Source: Anaerolineae bacterium | GTDB lineage: Bacteria; Chloroflexota; Anaerolineae; Aggregatilineales; UBA2796 | Direction: 5' to 3' | Assembly: GCA_019637555.1 (NCBI GenBank) | Contig: JAHBVK010000008.1 | Location: forward strand, 62,001-126,000 | Length of the DNA: 64,000 nucleotides | Part shown: piece after piece, positions 17,203 to 27,425 of the stretch | How positions within the stretch are numbered: the stretch's first letter is position 1 | Layout of the letters: every line of letters begins with the position of its first letter | Position numbers and translations under genes: made by a program | The notes under the pieces: generated by a model | Told to the model about the DNA's origin: nothing | The model's database searches: none | The model's input: the letters and a program-made list of their open reading frames with translations, nothing else

Positions 17203-19299
17203 ATGCTGATACGAGCGCTGCGCGTTACCGATAAACTGGGCACGGCATTACTGCGCTTCACCATCTGGTTAGGTGATGTGCTGCTGGCGCAAATATACCG
17301 TTTGCGTCTGGCGCTGTTCGATGCCTTCAGCGTGATCATTTTGCTATTCACACGGGTTCGCGCTGGTGGTGCGGTAATCGAGGGTAATCTCGAACGCCGT
17401 CGGGCGATCATGGCGCGGCGTGCGGCTGAAATGGCGACTCGCACCGTCGTCCGAGAAGACCCCCTAAAAACACAGAACCGCGCCCTCAGCATCTTCACCA
17501 TGGTACTGATCCTCGTACTGATTGGTGTAGTGTTGTGGTTCACTAGCAATAATCCACAGCGCAATATCGAACTTGCCGGTGGCGGACCACTGCTTGTTGC
17601 CACTACCCCTGCGCCAACTATCACGCCTACCGATGCGCCCACGCCAACCCTGTCATCTAATCCGCTGCAAGCAAGCGGCAGTGTAGTCTATTCGCTGCGG
17701 CAAGATGGGCGCGACAATCTGTGGGCGTTCACCATCGGTAAAGGCAACCCGATCCGGCTGACCAACACCATTACTGGCGATGATCGCGATCCGGTCTGGT
17801 CGCCCGACGGCACCAAGATCGCCTTCACCAGCAACCGTGATGGCAACTGGGAACTCTACGTCCTCGATATGACCACTGGGCAAACGCGGACATTGACCAA
17901 ATTCCTCGCCTATAAAGGATCGCCAACGTGGTCGCCTGACAGCGCCTACCTCGCTTACGAGGCTTACGACAATAGCAACCTTGATATTTACATCCTGCCC
18001 GCTGATGGATCGTCCGCGCCGCAGCAGCTGACGCGCGATCCCGCGCCTGACTTCGCACCAGCGTGGTTCCCCGCCGAATTAGGGCGCAAGATCGCTTATA
18101 TCAGTCTGCGCGATGGCAATGCCGAAATCTATGTGATCGATCTGAACAGCGCCAGTGAATTGACCGCACTGCGTGTTACCAATACTCCCAACATTGAGGA
18201 AGAATCGCCTGTTTGGTCGTCCGATGGATTGTATCTGGCGTACAGTGCACGCGTTAACGGGCTGGATACCATATTCGTCAAGCGAACCGATGCATTGCAA
18301 GCTGAACCGCAGATCATTGGTCGCGGCAAACAGCCCACATGGTCGCCAGATAGTCGCAATTTGCTGTTCGTCCAACAACTGGGCACGAACTCGCTGCTCG
18401 TCGGTGGTCAGATCGAAAATACGGGTGTTGCGCTGCAAGCGATCAGCACACAGGGAGTGATTGGGCGTTCCAGTTGGGCACGTGCTGAATTGCCGCCCGC
18501 TTTGATCGCCAGTGGTGGGGTGCCCGCGCCGAATGCGCCACCCGCCTGCTCCGTCGATAATTCCGATCCTGAACGCAGTGAACCGCCGCTGTTCTCGCTG
18601 AAGTCAATCAATGTTATAGCGCCTGCGCCATTACTCTCAGATCGGGTAGATGACTCGTTCAATGCGCTGCGTCAGCTAGTTATCCAGAAGGCAGGTTATG
18701 ATTTCCTCGGTTCACTAGCAGATGCTTATTGGGATGCTACGCGCATCCCAGAACCCGGTCAGTCGCGCGAGAATTGGCTCTACACCGGGCGCGCCTTCGC
18801 TTTTGATCGCAATCTGGTCTATAACGATCCCTCACCAATTGAGATTGTACGCGAGGACATCGACGTTTATACCTATTGGCGTATCTATATTCGCGTAGCG
18901 CCTAACGTACAACCTGGACAACTTGGCGAGCCGCTGAAACATTTCCCGTGGGACTTCGCTTCCCGTAACTCTGGCGATCCTGACGCTTTCGCACAGGGCG
19001 GACGGCTGAAGTCCGGCGTACCGCAGGGCTACTACGTCGATCTGACGCAGCTTGCCGAAGATTGCGGTTGGAAGCGCTTGCCTTCTGAGCGTCAGTGGCG
19101 CTCTAACTTCTCCAGCTTGCTCTACTGGCAGTTCGAGAAGCACGAAGGGATCACATGGGAACAGGCGATGCTGGAGATCATGAGCCGCGCCGACCTACAG
19201 GCGTTCCTCAGTGGACCGACACCTGTACCGACATCGCGCCCGCAAATTACGAGTACAACCGAATCGCGCCGCACCGCGACGCCGATACCGCCCGCTTAA
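17203..19299 (+). CDS. Membrane-anchored PD40/TolB-like beta-propeller protein
   Basis: 698 aa. Two hydrophobic segments lie at about 38-52 and 93-113, separated by a basic stretch (ERRRAIMARRAAEM). A Thr/Pro linker (APTITPTDAPTPT) precedes PD40 repeats with DPVWSPDGTKIAFTSNRDG, SPTWSPDSAYLAYEAYD, SPVWSSDGLYLAYSAR and QPTWSPDSRNLLFVQ (about 155-420). The C-terminal 230 residues (from about 450) form a globular region I do not recognise, ending in a low-complexity TPVPTSRP tail. It precedes the LytM peptidase by 18 bases and a PBP gene, suggesting a cell-envelope operon. Confidence 0.82.
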   Translation: MLIRALRVTDKLGTALLRFTIWLGDVLLAQIYRLRLALFDAFSVIILLFTRVRAGGAVIEGNLERRRAIMARRAAEMATRTVVREDPLKTQNRALSIFTMVLILVLIGVVLWFTSNNPQRNIELAGGGPLLVATTPAPTITPTDAPTPTLSSNPLQASGSVVYSLRQDGRDNLWAFTIGKGNPIRLTNTITGDDRDPVWSPDGTKIAFTSNRDGNWELYVLDMTTGQTRTLTKFLAYKGSPTWSPDSAYLAYEAYDNSNLDIYILPADGSSAPQQLTRDPAPDFAPAWFPAELGRKIAYISLRDGNAEIYVIDLNSASELTALRVTNTPNIEEESPVWSSDGLYLAYSARVNGLDTIFVKRTDALQAEPQIIGRGKQPTWSPDSRNLLFVQQLGTNSLLVGGQIENTGVALQAISTQGVIGRSSWARAELPPALIASGGVPAPNAPPACSVDNSDPERSEPPLFSLKSINVIAPAPLLSDRVDDSFNALRQLVIQKAGYDFLGSLADAYWDATRIPEPGQSRENWLYTGRAFAFDRNLVYNDPSPIEIVREDIDVYTYWRIYIRVAPNVQPGQLGEPLKHFPWDFASRNSGDPDAFAQGGRLKSGVPQGYYVDLTQLAEDCGWKRLPSERQWRSNFSSLLYWQFEKHEGITWEQAMLEIMSRADLQAFLSGPTPVPTSRPQITSTTESRRTATPIPPA

Positions 19300-19317
19300 G
19301 CGGGCAAGAGGTAGCTG

Positions 19318-20595
19318 ATGCGTAGGTTCGCCCGCGATTTGCAAGGATTCTTAGTCTTGGTAGTCGCATTGGCGCTTGGTGCCATTTTGCTGCTCAACAA
19401 TGCCCGTCCTCAAGTGAGCTATACCGCACCGGGCGCAAATCAGCAGGCTCCGACTTCTAACGAAGGCTCGGTGCAAGATATGATGGCGGCTGCCAACAAC
19501 CTGACCTCGATCCCGCCAACCAACACACTGGATGCGCTGCTGCCACCCACATCGACGCCTACTCCGGTATTTGTGCAAGATGGTGTGGCATTCTCGGCGA
19601 CGTCTGCTGCACCTACGCCAACGCGCTACGTTCCGGGTCAACCAACGGAGATCATTCCCACGGCTGTGGCGACGCCGGAAGGTCCTGATGTGCGGCGTGA
19701 TCCTAACCCGCGTGCAGGACAGTTCTCACCACCGCCGGAAATCGCTCCACTGTCCCTCGATCCCAAAGATCATTTCTACTTCCGTCGTCCGGTAGATTCC
19801 AGCGCCAACAGCACAGAATTGTTCTATTACGTTTACGGTTCGGATGGACCGCAGAATCAATGGCGCGTGCATCACGGCGTCGATCTCGGTAATCCCATCG
19901 GTAAAGAAGTCTATGCGGCTGGCGATGGGCGCGTCATCTATGCAGGCAGCAATTACACATGGAAGCGCCCCAACGGGCAGATTGATCGCGCGTATACGTA
20001 TGGCAATGTCGTAATCATTGAGCACGATTTTGGCTGGCAAGGCAGAAGACTATATACCCTCTATGCTCATCTCAAAGTGATCTTGCCCAATATCGTGCCC
20101 AACACGCACGTTAAAATGGGCGACGTGATCGCACTCAGTGGCGATACCGGCGAGGTCAGCGGACCGCATGTCCATTTTGAGGTGCGCGTCGACGAAAACT
20201 GGTATTACAGTACTCGCAACCCCATTCTGTGGATGACGCCTTACGAGGGTTACGGTGTAGTGGCTGGTCGGCTGCTTTATGCCAATGGACGACCTGTAGA
20301 AGATCAGATCGTCTATCTGACTCAAGGGCGCAGTACCGTCGACACCACTACCACTTATGTGCATCCTAAGCAGCCTGATAGCACATCTTGGAACGTAGTT
20401 TCGGATGAAGTATGGAAAGAAACTTTTGCCATTGGTGACGTGCCTGCAGGTGAATACACCATCTTCATGAACGTTAACAGCATCCGCTTCGAGAAGCAGA
20501 TCACAGTACGTCCGGGCACCACCACCTTTGTTGATTTTGGTCAGGTTCCACTTCCCGGCGTCCCGGTTTCCACGCCAGCGACGGCGGTACCGTAA
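19318..20595 (+). CDS. LytM/M23 metallopeptidase, membrane-anchored
   Basis: 425 aa zinc endopeptidase predicted to cut peptidoglycan peptides. N-terminal helix (FLVLVVALALGAILLL), then a long Thr/Pro-rich linker to about 130. The M23 domain (about 175-310) has HHGVDLG, YTLYAHL and GPHVHFEVR, which supply the zinc ligands and catalytic His, so the enzyme should be active. The C-terminal 100 residues resemble a Cna-B/carboxypeptidase-regulatory beta-sandwich (GVVAGRLLYANGRPVEDQIV). Follows the PD40 protein by 18 bases. Confidence 0.92.
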   Translation: MRRFARDLQGFLVLVVALALGAILLLNNARPQVSYTAPGANQQAPTSNEGSVQDMMAAANNLTSIPPTNTLDALLPPTSTPTPVFVQDGVAFSATSAAPTPTRYVPGQPTEIIPTAVATPEGPDVRRDPNPRAGQFSPPPEIAPLSLDPKDHFYFRRPVDSSANSTELFYYVYGSDGPQNQWRVHHGVDLGNPIGKEVYAAGDGRVIYAGSNYTWKRPNGQIDRAYTYGNVVIIEHDFGWQGRRLYTLYAHLKVILPNIVPNTHVKMGDVIALSGDTGEVSGPHVHFEVRVDENWYYSTRNPILWMTPYEGYGVVAGRLLYANGRPVEDQIVYLTQGRSTVDTTTTYVHPKQPDSTSWNVVSDEVWKETFAIGDVPAGEYTIFMNVNSIRFEKQITVRPGTTTFVDFGQVPLPGVPVSTPATAVP

Positions 20596-20749
20596 GCTTG
20601 ATAGCACAGCCGTGTAGCTGGCGTAGCACATCCGTACACCGTGCGCTAGGAGAGCGACAATCAGCACGGGACGCATACTCCTACAATGTGATCACCGTTA
20701 ACATCACGATCAATGCCCCTTAACCACCCAACGGTGGATAGGAACTGCC

Positions 20750-23700
20750 ATGTATTCGCGCTTCGATGATGACAATCCCGAACGCCAGTCTAACACTCCG
20801 TCGCAGCAGCAGCCTGAGACCAGCAGTAAACCAACACCGCCACAATCACAATCAGGGGTTCCGACGTTCGAGGTTCCTATCTACGCGATGCCCCAAGCGC
20901 AGCCCCAGTCTCAGGCGAAAACACAACCGCGCCGCATTCCTATCGGCTGTCTGGGTTGTGCTGTGGCATTGCTGGGGATGTTCGTCACCACGATTTGTAG
21001 TTTAGCCGTTGGCGCGTTGGTCGTCTGGAATACGTGGAGCCGCGAGATCAGTGATCAGCTTCAGAAAAAGTTTGGCGAAGATAGCAGCGTGGCAACAACC
21101 GGCGTGCCTGCCAACACTTTCCAGACCACCTATATCTATGATCGAAATGGCAATGAGCTGCACGAAGTCTTTGGCGAAGGGCGGCGTACGCGCGTCAAAC
21201 TGTCGGAGATTTCCCCCTATTTGATCGACGCCACCATTGCCGTTGAGGATAGCAGTTTCTACGAAAACTCCGGTTTCGATGTTCCAGCTATCGCGCGTGC
21301 TTTTATCAACTTCGTGCGCGGCAGGGAAAGCGGCGGCGCGAGCACCATCACGCAGCAGTTGATCCGCAACGTGGTCTTTGATTTTGAGTATCGTGCGGAG
21401 CGTTCGGCGCGACGAAAACTTGAAGAAGTGGTCATGGCGCAGATTCTGACTCAGCAGATGCCCAAAGATGAGATTCTGGAACTCTATCTGAACATCATCT
21501 ACTACGGAAATCTGGCGTATGGCATTGAAGCGGCAGCACAAACCTATTTCGGCAAATCCGCCAAAGATTTAACGTTAGCGGAAGCCGCGCTGATCGCTGG
21601 ACTACCGCAGTCACCAGCCAATTATGATCCCTTCAACCCTGATCCCGCCGTACAGGCGACGGTGCTGGATCGTCGCAACATTGTGCTCAATCTAATGGTC
21701 GAAAAGGGCAAGATCAGCAAAGAGGAAGCGGAGAAGGCGCGTCGGCAAGCGCTAGTCTACGCCGATCCGAGCGTAAATTTGAGATCGCCGCACTTTACGC
21801 TGTATGCCGAAGAAGAACTGCGCTCGTTGTTAGAGGCGCTCAATCTGCCGGCTACCTATCTGAATACTGGTGGCTTGAAAGTCTATACCACATTGGACAC
21901 ACAGTATCAGGAATTAGCAGAATCGGTGGCACGCGCCCAGATCGAGACGATCAAGGCGAAAAATAACGCTAACAACGCAGCGGTGGTCATCCTCAAACCG
22001 GGTACGGGTGAAATTCTGGCGATGATGGGCAGCGTTAACTACCGTGACGACTCGATTGATGGTCGCGTCAACATGGCGATCTCGCCGCGTCAACCGGGCA
22101 GCGCCATGAAACCACTGACCTATGCGGCGGCGATGGAACGCGGCATCAGCCCGGCGGCGATCTTCTGGGATGTGGAAACGCACATCAAGAGTGATTACGG
22201 TGGCGAGGAATACGTTCCCCTCAACTATGACCGCAATTTTCACGGTCCGGTGCGGATGCGTACCGCGCTGGCGAACTCGTACAACGTTCCGGCGGTCAAG
22301 GCGCTGCGTTTGATTGGCGTCGATTATTTCCTCAACTTCGCCCAGCGCATGGGTGTACGTAGTCTCGGTACAGATACCTCACAATATGGATTGGCACTGA
22401 CGCTCGGCGGTGGTGCGCTGACCGAACTAGAACTAACGCAGGCGTATTCGGTCTTCGCCAACGACGGCAAACTGATCCCTGCCACCAGCATCCTGTGTGT
22501 GATCAACAACGACAATCAGATTGTTTATCAGTACGAAAACGGCTGCGCGGGACGTGGAGAAGCCACGGATCAGACGATCAACTCCACTGCCAACGGTCAG
22601 CAGGTGATCGATCCCCGTATTGCCTTCCTGATCCGCGATTTTCTGGGCGATAACGCTGCACGCACCCCCGCGATGGGCAGCAATTCGCCACTGCGTACCG
22701 ATGGCATCCGCAGCTCGGTCAAGACGGGTACAACCAACGATTTCCGCGATAACTGGACAGTAGGATTCACAAAAAGTGTGGCTGTTGGGGTATGGGTAGG
22801 CAACACCGATAACAAAGAGATGCAAAACACCACAGGCTTGACGGGTGCAGCACCGATCTGGAATCAGCTCATCACTGGTATTTACAGTAATCCGGGTTTG
22901 ATGCAGACACTGGCGATTGGTGGACAGTTGCCCAACGACGAGTTGTTCGCGCCGCAGGGTTTGACTATGCGCCGCATTTGCTCCATCGATTCCGTGCGGG
23001 AGCCAGCGCTGGACTGCGATATGAGCCGCAGCGAATACATCTTCGATTCGCCTCCGCTATCGCCGGATCCGAATGGCGATCTAACGCAGCAGAGCGCTGC
23101 CTTTGCGCCGACGCCTCTGGCAGAAAACGGACCACAAATCCTGAACATGGATGCTGATCCCGGCGTAGTACGTGCGTTAGTCTTCCGTATCAACCCGGCG
23201 CTAGCAGCCAGCATGGTCAATCCTAATCCTGCACCCGGTGAACCTCAAGCTCCACCACCGTTGTATTGCCTCGTGCCACGTGAAGTCGCCATGCAGTATC
23301 CCGGTGTTACCGAGCAAGTGTTTATCCAGTCGCCGGTTTTTGCTGATGAAGATGTCTATGTCCGACTCTATGCACAAAGTACGGGCTACGCGATCTTGCC
23401 GCAGTATGTCTGCAGTGCCGATCTGCTGAACAGCGGTCCCGGTGTTCAGGGTGTCTTCGCACAAATTTCAGCACCCCGATCTGGCGAAACAGTTACCGGC
23501 ACGGTACATGTCTATGGCACCGCCAGTTGGGGAGCCGGGCAAGCGTGGTACTTCAAGATGGAAATACAGGGACCACAATTCCCCGAGTGGACGACCTTCA
23601 GCGGTCCAACGGAAGCACCCGTGATTAACGGTGAACTCGGCAACTTTGGCGCTGCTGGTTTGGTACCCGGAATGTATCAGTTGCGGATCGTGGTGGTGGG

Positions 23701-23758
23701 GATGGATGGCAACTATTTGCAGATCAGCGGCGCTATGCCGATAAACATCACAGGGTAG
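20750..23758 (+). CDS. Bifunctional penicillin-binding protein 1A
   Basis: 1002 aa class A PBP. Pro/Gln-rich cytoplasmic N-terminus (1-60), membrane helix about 66-92. GT51 domain with the catalytic Glu in VEDSSFYENSGFD (about 165) and GGASTITQQLIRN. Transpeptidase domain with SxxK (PGSAMKP, Ser about 451), SxN (ANSYNVPA, about 510) and KTG (SSVKTGTTNDF, about 657). After about residue 790 comes a C-terminal extension with a Pro-rich linker and an Ig-like domain (APRSGETVTGTVHVYGTASW). All catalytic motifs are intact. It lies 154 bases after the M23 gene, same strand. Confidence 0.95.
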   Translation: MYSRFDDDNPERQSNTPSQQQPETSSKPTPPQSQSGVPTFEVPIYAMPQAQPQSQAKTQPRRIPIGCLGCAVALLGMFVTTICSLAVGALVVWNTWSREISDQLQKKFGEDSSVATTGVPANTFQTTYIYDRNGNELHEVFGEGRRTRVKLSEISPYLIDATIAVEDSSFYENSGFDVPAIARAFINFVRGRESGGASTITQQLIRNVVFDFEYRAERSARRKLEEVVMAQILTQQMPKDEILELYLNIIYYGNLAYGIEAAAQTYFGKSAKDLTLAEAALIAGLPQSPANYDPFNPDPAVQATVLDRRNIVLNLMVEKGKISKEEAEKARRQALVYADPSVNLRSPHFTLYAEEELRSLLEALNLPATYLNTGGLKVYTTLDTQYQELAESVARAQIETIKAKNNANNAAVVILKPGTGEILAMMGSVNYRDDSIDGRVNMAISPRQPGSAMKPLTYAAAMERGISPAAIFWDVETHIKSDYGGEEYVPLNYDRNFHGPVRMRTALANSYNVPAVKALRLIGVDYFLNFAQRMGVRSLGTDTSQYGLALTLGGGALTELELTQAYSVFANDGKLIPATSILCVINNDNQIVYQYENGCAGRGEATDQTINSTANGQQVIDPRIAFLIRDFLGDNAARTPAMGSNSPLRTDGIRSSVKTGTTNDFRDNWTVGFTKSVAVGVWVGNTDNKEMQNTTGLTGAAPIWNQLITGIYSNPGLMQTLAIGGQLPNDELFAPQGLTMRRICSIDSVREPALDCDMSRSEYIFDSPPLSPDPNGDLTQQSAAFAPTPLAENGPQILNMDADPGVVRALVFRINPALAASMVNPNPAPGEPQAPPPLYCLVPREVAMQYPGVTEQVFIQSPVFADEDVYVRLYAQSTGYAILPQYVCSADLLNSGPGVQGVFAQISAPRSGETVTGTVHVYGTASWGAGQAWYFKMEIQGPQFPEWTTFSGPTEAPVINGELGNFGAAGLVPGMYQLRIVVVGMDGNYLQISGAMPINITG

Positions 23759-23789
23759 TGCGACGCCAGTACTCCATGATGTTTCGCGT

Positions 23790-24197
23790 TCACTTAAGAT
23801 CGGTGACGACGCGCCGCACGCCGCTAACGTGCCGTACGGCGTCGCTGATCGCTTCGACGGAAGCGCCCTCTGGCAGCTTGCCGGAAATTGTCACCGTGCC
23901 GTAATGCACGTTGGCAAAAACTCCCGGCGGCAGCAATTGAGCCACCTCAAAGCGCAAATCCTCATCGGCACATAGATCATCGGCTACACAGTTCATCACG
24001 CCCGAAACACGCGGAACATTATCTAGCAGCACACGCCGGGCTTGCGTCGTTCGCACATTTCCCCAAAGTTTGACCACACCATTCTGGCTGCGGAAGTCAA
24101 AATAATCGCGGGAGGCTTTCAACGGCGCAAAGCTGCGGATAAGCTGCCGAATATCGTCCTCAATATCAACATCAGGACGTCGTTCGGAAACTGTCAT
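23790..24197 (-). CDS. Double BON-domain protein
   Basis: 135 aa with two BON modules: one around residues 10-70 (GVVKLWGNVRTTQARRVLLDNV) and one around 75-135 (GTVTISGKLPEGASVEAISDAV, then VSGVRRVVTDL). BON domains bind phospholipid or other hydrophobic ligands. No signal peptide, so cytoplasmic. ATG at 24197 with AAAGGG nine bases upstream; a GTG lies one codon earlier. Convergent with the PBP gene. Confidence 0.85.
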   Translation of the reverse strand: MTVSERRPDVDIEDDIRQLIRSFAPLKASRDYFDFRSQNGVVKLWGNVRTTQARRVLLDNVPRVSGVMNCVADDLCADEDLRFEVAQLLPPGVFANVHYGTVTISGKLPEGASVEAISDAVRHVSGVRRVVTDLK

Positions 24198-24330
24198 CAC
24201 TTTTTACCCTTTCAAACAAACAGGCTAAATCTTCGATCTAAGTTCTACAATGTAAATTTTCAGTCAATTATATAGGATAAACGATTTCCTGGACAACGCC
24301 TAACGAAGTTTCATAACAGCATCTTTCAGG

Positions 24331-25080
24331 CTACTGCCGGGCGTTTAACCACTCCAACGCCAAAGTTGCCAAGAGCCATTTTTCCTTCTCACTAAGATCG
24401 GCTGTAAGCAGCAGATCAGGGCGTCGCAACCATGTTCTTTTGATCGACTCAGCGCGCCGCCAGCGTTCGATCTCTTTGTGGTTGCCACTAAGTAACGCCG
24501 CAGGAATGCTTAGTCCGCGAATCGTGGGTGGGCGCGTGTACTGAGGATATTCGAGGAGTCCGGTAGCGTGAGAATCTTTATCTGCTGCGCCTTCTTCGCC
24601 CAGTACGCCGGGGATATGGCGGGCAATGGCATCAACCATCACCAGCGTAGGTAATTCGCCGCCTGTTAGCACGTAATCCCCGATGCTCATCTCGTGCGTT
24701 ACTACCAGATCACGCACGCGCTCATCAATGCCTTCGTAACGTCCGCACAGGAACAGCAGTCGCTCGTGGCGTGAGAGTTCCTTCGCCCACCGTTGATTGA
24801 AAACTGCGCCCTGCGGTGTAGTCAGTATGACAGGGATACCATCGCGTACAGCACCGAGCACATCCTCCACCGCCGCAAGAATCGGCTCTGCTTTCATAAT
24901 CATGCCGCCGCCACCGCCATAGGGAGAATCATCGGCAGTATGATGGCGATCTGTGGTGTAATCGCGGATGTCGTGCAGGCGAATATCGAGGAGACCGTTA
25001 GTCTGCGCGCGCTTGAGGATGCTTTCCGTGAGAGGACCGCTGAACATCTGCGGGAACAACGTGAGAATATCAATTCGCAT
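24331..25080 (-). CDS. trmD: tRNA (guanine37-N1)-methyltransferase
   Basis: 249 aa SPOUT methyltransferase that makes m1G37 in tRNA using SAM. The start is set at 25080 because the family begins [13 protein letters not shown]; a GTG-initiated frame extends 14 codons upstream but adds nothing conserved. SAM-binding knot residues: [15 protein letters not shown] and [14 protein letters not shown]. Usually trmD sits with rpsP, rimM and rplS; here it stands alone. The C-terminal helical domain is complete. Confidence 0.96.
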   Translation of the reverse strand: MRIDILTLFPQMFSGPLTESILKRAQTNGLLDIRLHDIRDYTTDRHHTADDSPYGGGGGMIMKAEPILAAVEDVLGAVRDGIPVILTTPQGAVFNQRWAKELSRHERLLFLCGRYEGIDERVRDLVVTHEMSIGDYVLTGGELPTLVMVDAIARHIPGVLGEEGAADKDSHATGLLEYPQYTRPPTIRGLSIPAALLSGNHKEIERWRRAESIKRTWLRRPDLLLTADLSEKEKWLLATLALEWLNARQ

Positions 25081-25188
25081 CAGTGGAAACTTTTGCTTAT
25101 ATGCCTGATAATGTTTCACCACACAGAAAAACGTGTACTGTGAGTGGCTAACTTGATGGGTAGGTCAGATCACTATGCTAAGGCGACC

Positions 25189-26064
25189 TTAGCGCATATT
25201 CGTACTGCTGGCTAGCCAGACTTCCTGTAATGGTTGGTAACTCAGCAGTGTGATTCCTTCCTGTCGGATTATTTCCCGAGCTTGCGCGGAAACCAAGAAG
25301 TCCAGATCTGCCTGTCGAACGGCTGCACCTGCGGGTTCTATCGCCAGTAACTCTGCATTTTCCAATCCCGGATGAACTGCCCACTCGCTTAAACCTGCCG
25401 GAAGGTCACGCAGCAATTTTGCATATCGCGCAGATTTGCCGGTGGTCTCCAGCTCGTAGCTATCCAAGAAATCATAGTCATTGGTGGGCAAATCCTGCCG
25501 CTGCACTTTTTCGATTAATGAGCGTTCGCGTACGCGCAGCGCGAAACCATATTCCTTCGCCAGCTTAAACATTAGGTCGAATAATTCGGGACGTTTGGCA
25601 ATGCGGATTGAGTGCCAATCGAGATGAGTAGGCTTAAGATTTGCCGCTAGAACAGTTTCGATCTGCGCTCTGAATTCTACTTCCAGTTCAACCAGCTTCG
25701 CTTTTGCCAGAAATTCCGGGCTGCGCTCTGAACTGTAAAAGTGACCCGTTTCATCAACTAGGGAGGATACTTCATCTCGGCAGGAGAGTGGGCGCCAGCG
25801 ATACCTAGCGGAATCGCCAATCGCGGTCAGGTGAATACCAAATGGGATCGTCGGATGTTCCGTAAGCAGTTGCATGGCGTAGGGTGACCACGCACATGGA
25901 ACCATCAGCGTAGTGGAACACACTATCCCTTCTGTAAGTGACCGGAAGATCGCCGCGCTCGTGGACTGACACATGCCGAAATCGTCGGCGTTGATGATCA
26001 GTAAGCGTGCATCTGAGGGATACCCGAGTAGTTTGTTAGTGGCGCTAGGCGGCGGGTAATGCAT
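25189..26064 (-). CDS. ChbG/HpnK (YdjC) family carbohydrate deacetylase
   Basis: 291 aa. Metal-dependent deacetylase fold acting on diacetylated sugars such as chitooligosaccharides. Family signatures: LLIINADDFGMCQSTSAAI (metal-binding Asp pair), PFGIHLTAIG, LKPTHLDWH (His ligands) and SEWAVHPGLEN. The ATG at 26064 overlaps the TGA of the upstream kinase (TGATG), with GGGG just before it, so translation is coupled to that gene. An ATG four codons upstream is in frame but inside the kinase gene. Substrate unknown. Confidence 0.9.
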   Translation of the reverse strand: MHYPPPSATNKLLGYPSDARLLIINADDFGMCQSTSAAIFRSLTEGIVCSTTLMVPCAWSPYAMQLLTEHPTIPFGIHLTAIGDSARYRWRPLSCRDEVSSLVDETGHFYSSERSPEFLAKAKLVELEVEFRAQIETVLAANLKPTHLDWHSIRIAKRPELFDLMFKLAKEYGFALRVRERSLIEKVQRQDLPTNDYDFLDSYELETTGKSARYAKLLRDLPAGLSEWAVHPGLENAELLAIEPAGAAVRQADLDFLVSAQAREIIRQEGITLLSYQPLQEVWLASSTNMR

Positions 26065-27347
26065 CACCCCGCACATTCCGGATCATCGACGTTGATTGGC
26101 AGCGTAAACTTGAAATCTGAACCTTCGCCTTGCTTACTTTCTGCCCAGATTCTGCCGCTGTGCATCTCAATCAGATCGCGGCATATCGCCAAGCCTAACC
26201 CTGTACCACTCCGCTTTTGCTTCTTATCCGTGCCGAAGGTGGTGAAGCGATCAAACACCTGCGCTAAATTTTCCTCGCTCAGACCGCCGCCCGTATCGCG
26301 CACGCCAACTAATACAAGATTTTGTTCAGAATAAACCTCGCCGTACAGCGTAATACTGCCTGCTTGCGTCGCTTTGATCGCGTTGGACAGCAGATTCAGC
26401 AGTACCTGTTGAATGCGGTCTGGATCGATGCACACATCTGGCAAATAAGCGGAAGCATCCACTTGGAAAACCACATCGTCGGGCCACGATAAACCCTGCG
26501 CGATGCTGTAAATATGCCCGAGAAAGTCATATAAATTGATGCGCTCTTTATGCACGCGCATCACACCCATTTCCAGTTTCGCCAGATCAAAGACATCGTT
26601 AGTTAGCTTGAGCGCGTTATTAGCAGCGTCATAAGCCTTGCTTACCCACTCGGACTGATCTGGCTCCAGATCTCCTAACATCCCCTCGCGCAGCATGGTC
26701 AAGGCACCGATAGTGATCGACAGCGGCGATCGCAGATCATGTGCCACATTGCTCAGAAACACAGTGCGCAGCCGATTGGACTCGACGGCGTTCTGCCAGC
26801 TATGCTCGATTTCCGATTTGGCGGCTTCCAATTCCTGCGTGCGGGCAAAAACTCGCGCTTCCAGATCCTCGTTTAGGATCGCATTTTCAATGGCGATAGC
26901 AGCTTGGTTGGCAAACAAGTTTAGGGGAGGCAGCGAGTCTTCGCTGAAGCGCCCGCTGACCGAGCGATTCTCGACGTAGATCGCGCCGATCCGCTCTCCG
27001 CGCGAAATCAGCGGCACACACATCACCGAACGCAGTTGCAGGCTGACGACGCTCTTTGCCACTTTGAATTTATCATCGCTAATGGCATTCCGTAGCACTA
27101 CAGGTTCACCCGTTTCAAACACCTGTTGCAGGATGGATAGACTCAGCGGTTCCTCGCCATCGTCAGGTCCAATCCGTACCACTACTTGCATCGAGCCGTC
27201 GGGCTGACGTAGCACCAGATAGCCGCGCTGCGCGCCGACCAATTTGACGGCTTCATTCAGAGCGTAATCCAATAGTGGCAACAAGGCGCGGTTTTCCGAC
27301 ATGCGCCGACTAACATCTAGAACGTGTTGTAAGAGGGTTAAATCCAT
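26064..27347 (-). CDS. GAF-domain sensor histidine kinase
   Basis: 427 aa, soluble. GAF domain at about 20-155 (MCVPLISRGERIGAIYVEN), short coiled coil (about 160-190), dimerisation domain with phospho-acceptor H203 in SNVAHDLRSPLS, and an HATPase domain with N-box QVLLNLLSNAIKAT, G1 VRDTGGGL and G2 GTGLGLAICR. All kinase boxes are present. No response regulator is adjacent; the coupled downstream gene is a ChbG-type deacetylase instead, an unusual partner. Stimulus unknown. Confidence 0.92.
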   Translation of the reverse strand: MDLTLLQHVLDVSRRMSENRALLPLLDYALNEAVKLVGAQRGYLVLRQPDGSMQVVVRIGPDDGEEPLSLSILQQVFETGEPVVLRNAISDDKFKVAKSVVSLQLRSVMCVPLISRGERIGAIYVENRSVSGRFSEDSLPPLNLFANQAAIAIENAILNEDLEARVFARTQELEAAKSEIEHSWQNAVESNRLRTVFLSNVAHDLRSPLSITIGALTMLREGMLGDLEPDQSEWVSKAYDAANNALKLTNDVFDLAKLEMGVMRVHKERINLYDFLGHIYSIAQGLSWPDDVVFQVDASAYLPDVCIDPDRIQQVLLNLLSNAIKATQAGSITLYGEVYSEQNLVLVGVRDTGGGLSEENLAQVFDRFTTFGTDKKQKRSGTGLGLAICRDLIEMHSGRIWAESKQGEGSDFKFTLPINVDDPECAG

Positions 27348-27425
27348 CGCTGTTTCGTTGTAAACCTGAACTGCAAACTATCCCGCAAAAATTGCATCAT
27401 GACTGTAATTGTCACGTCACTTATG

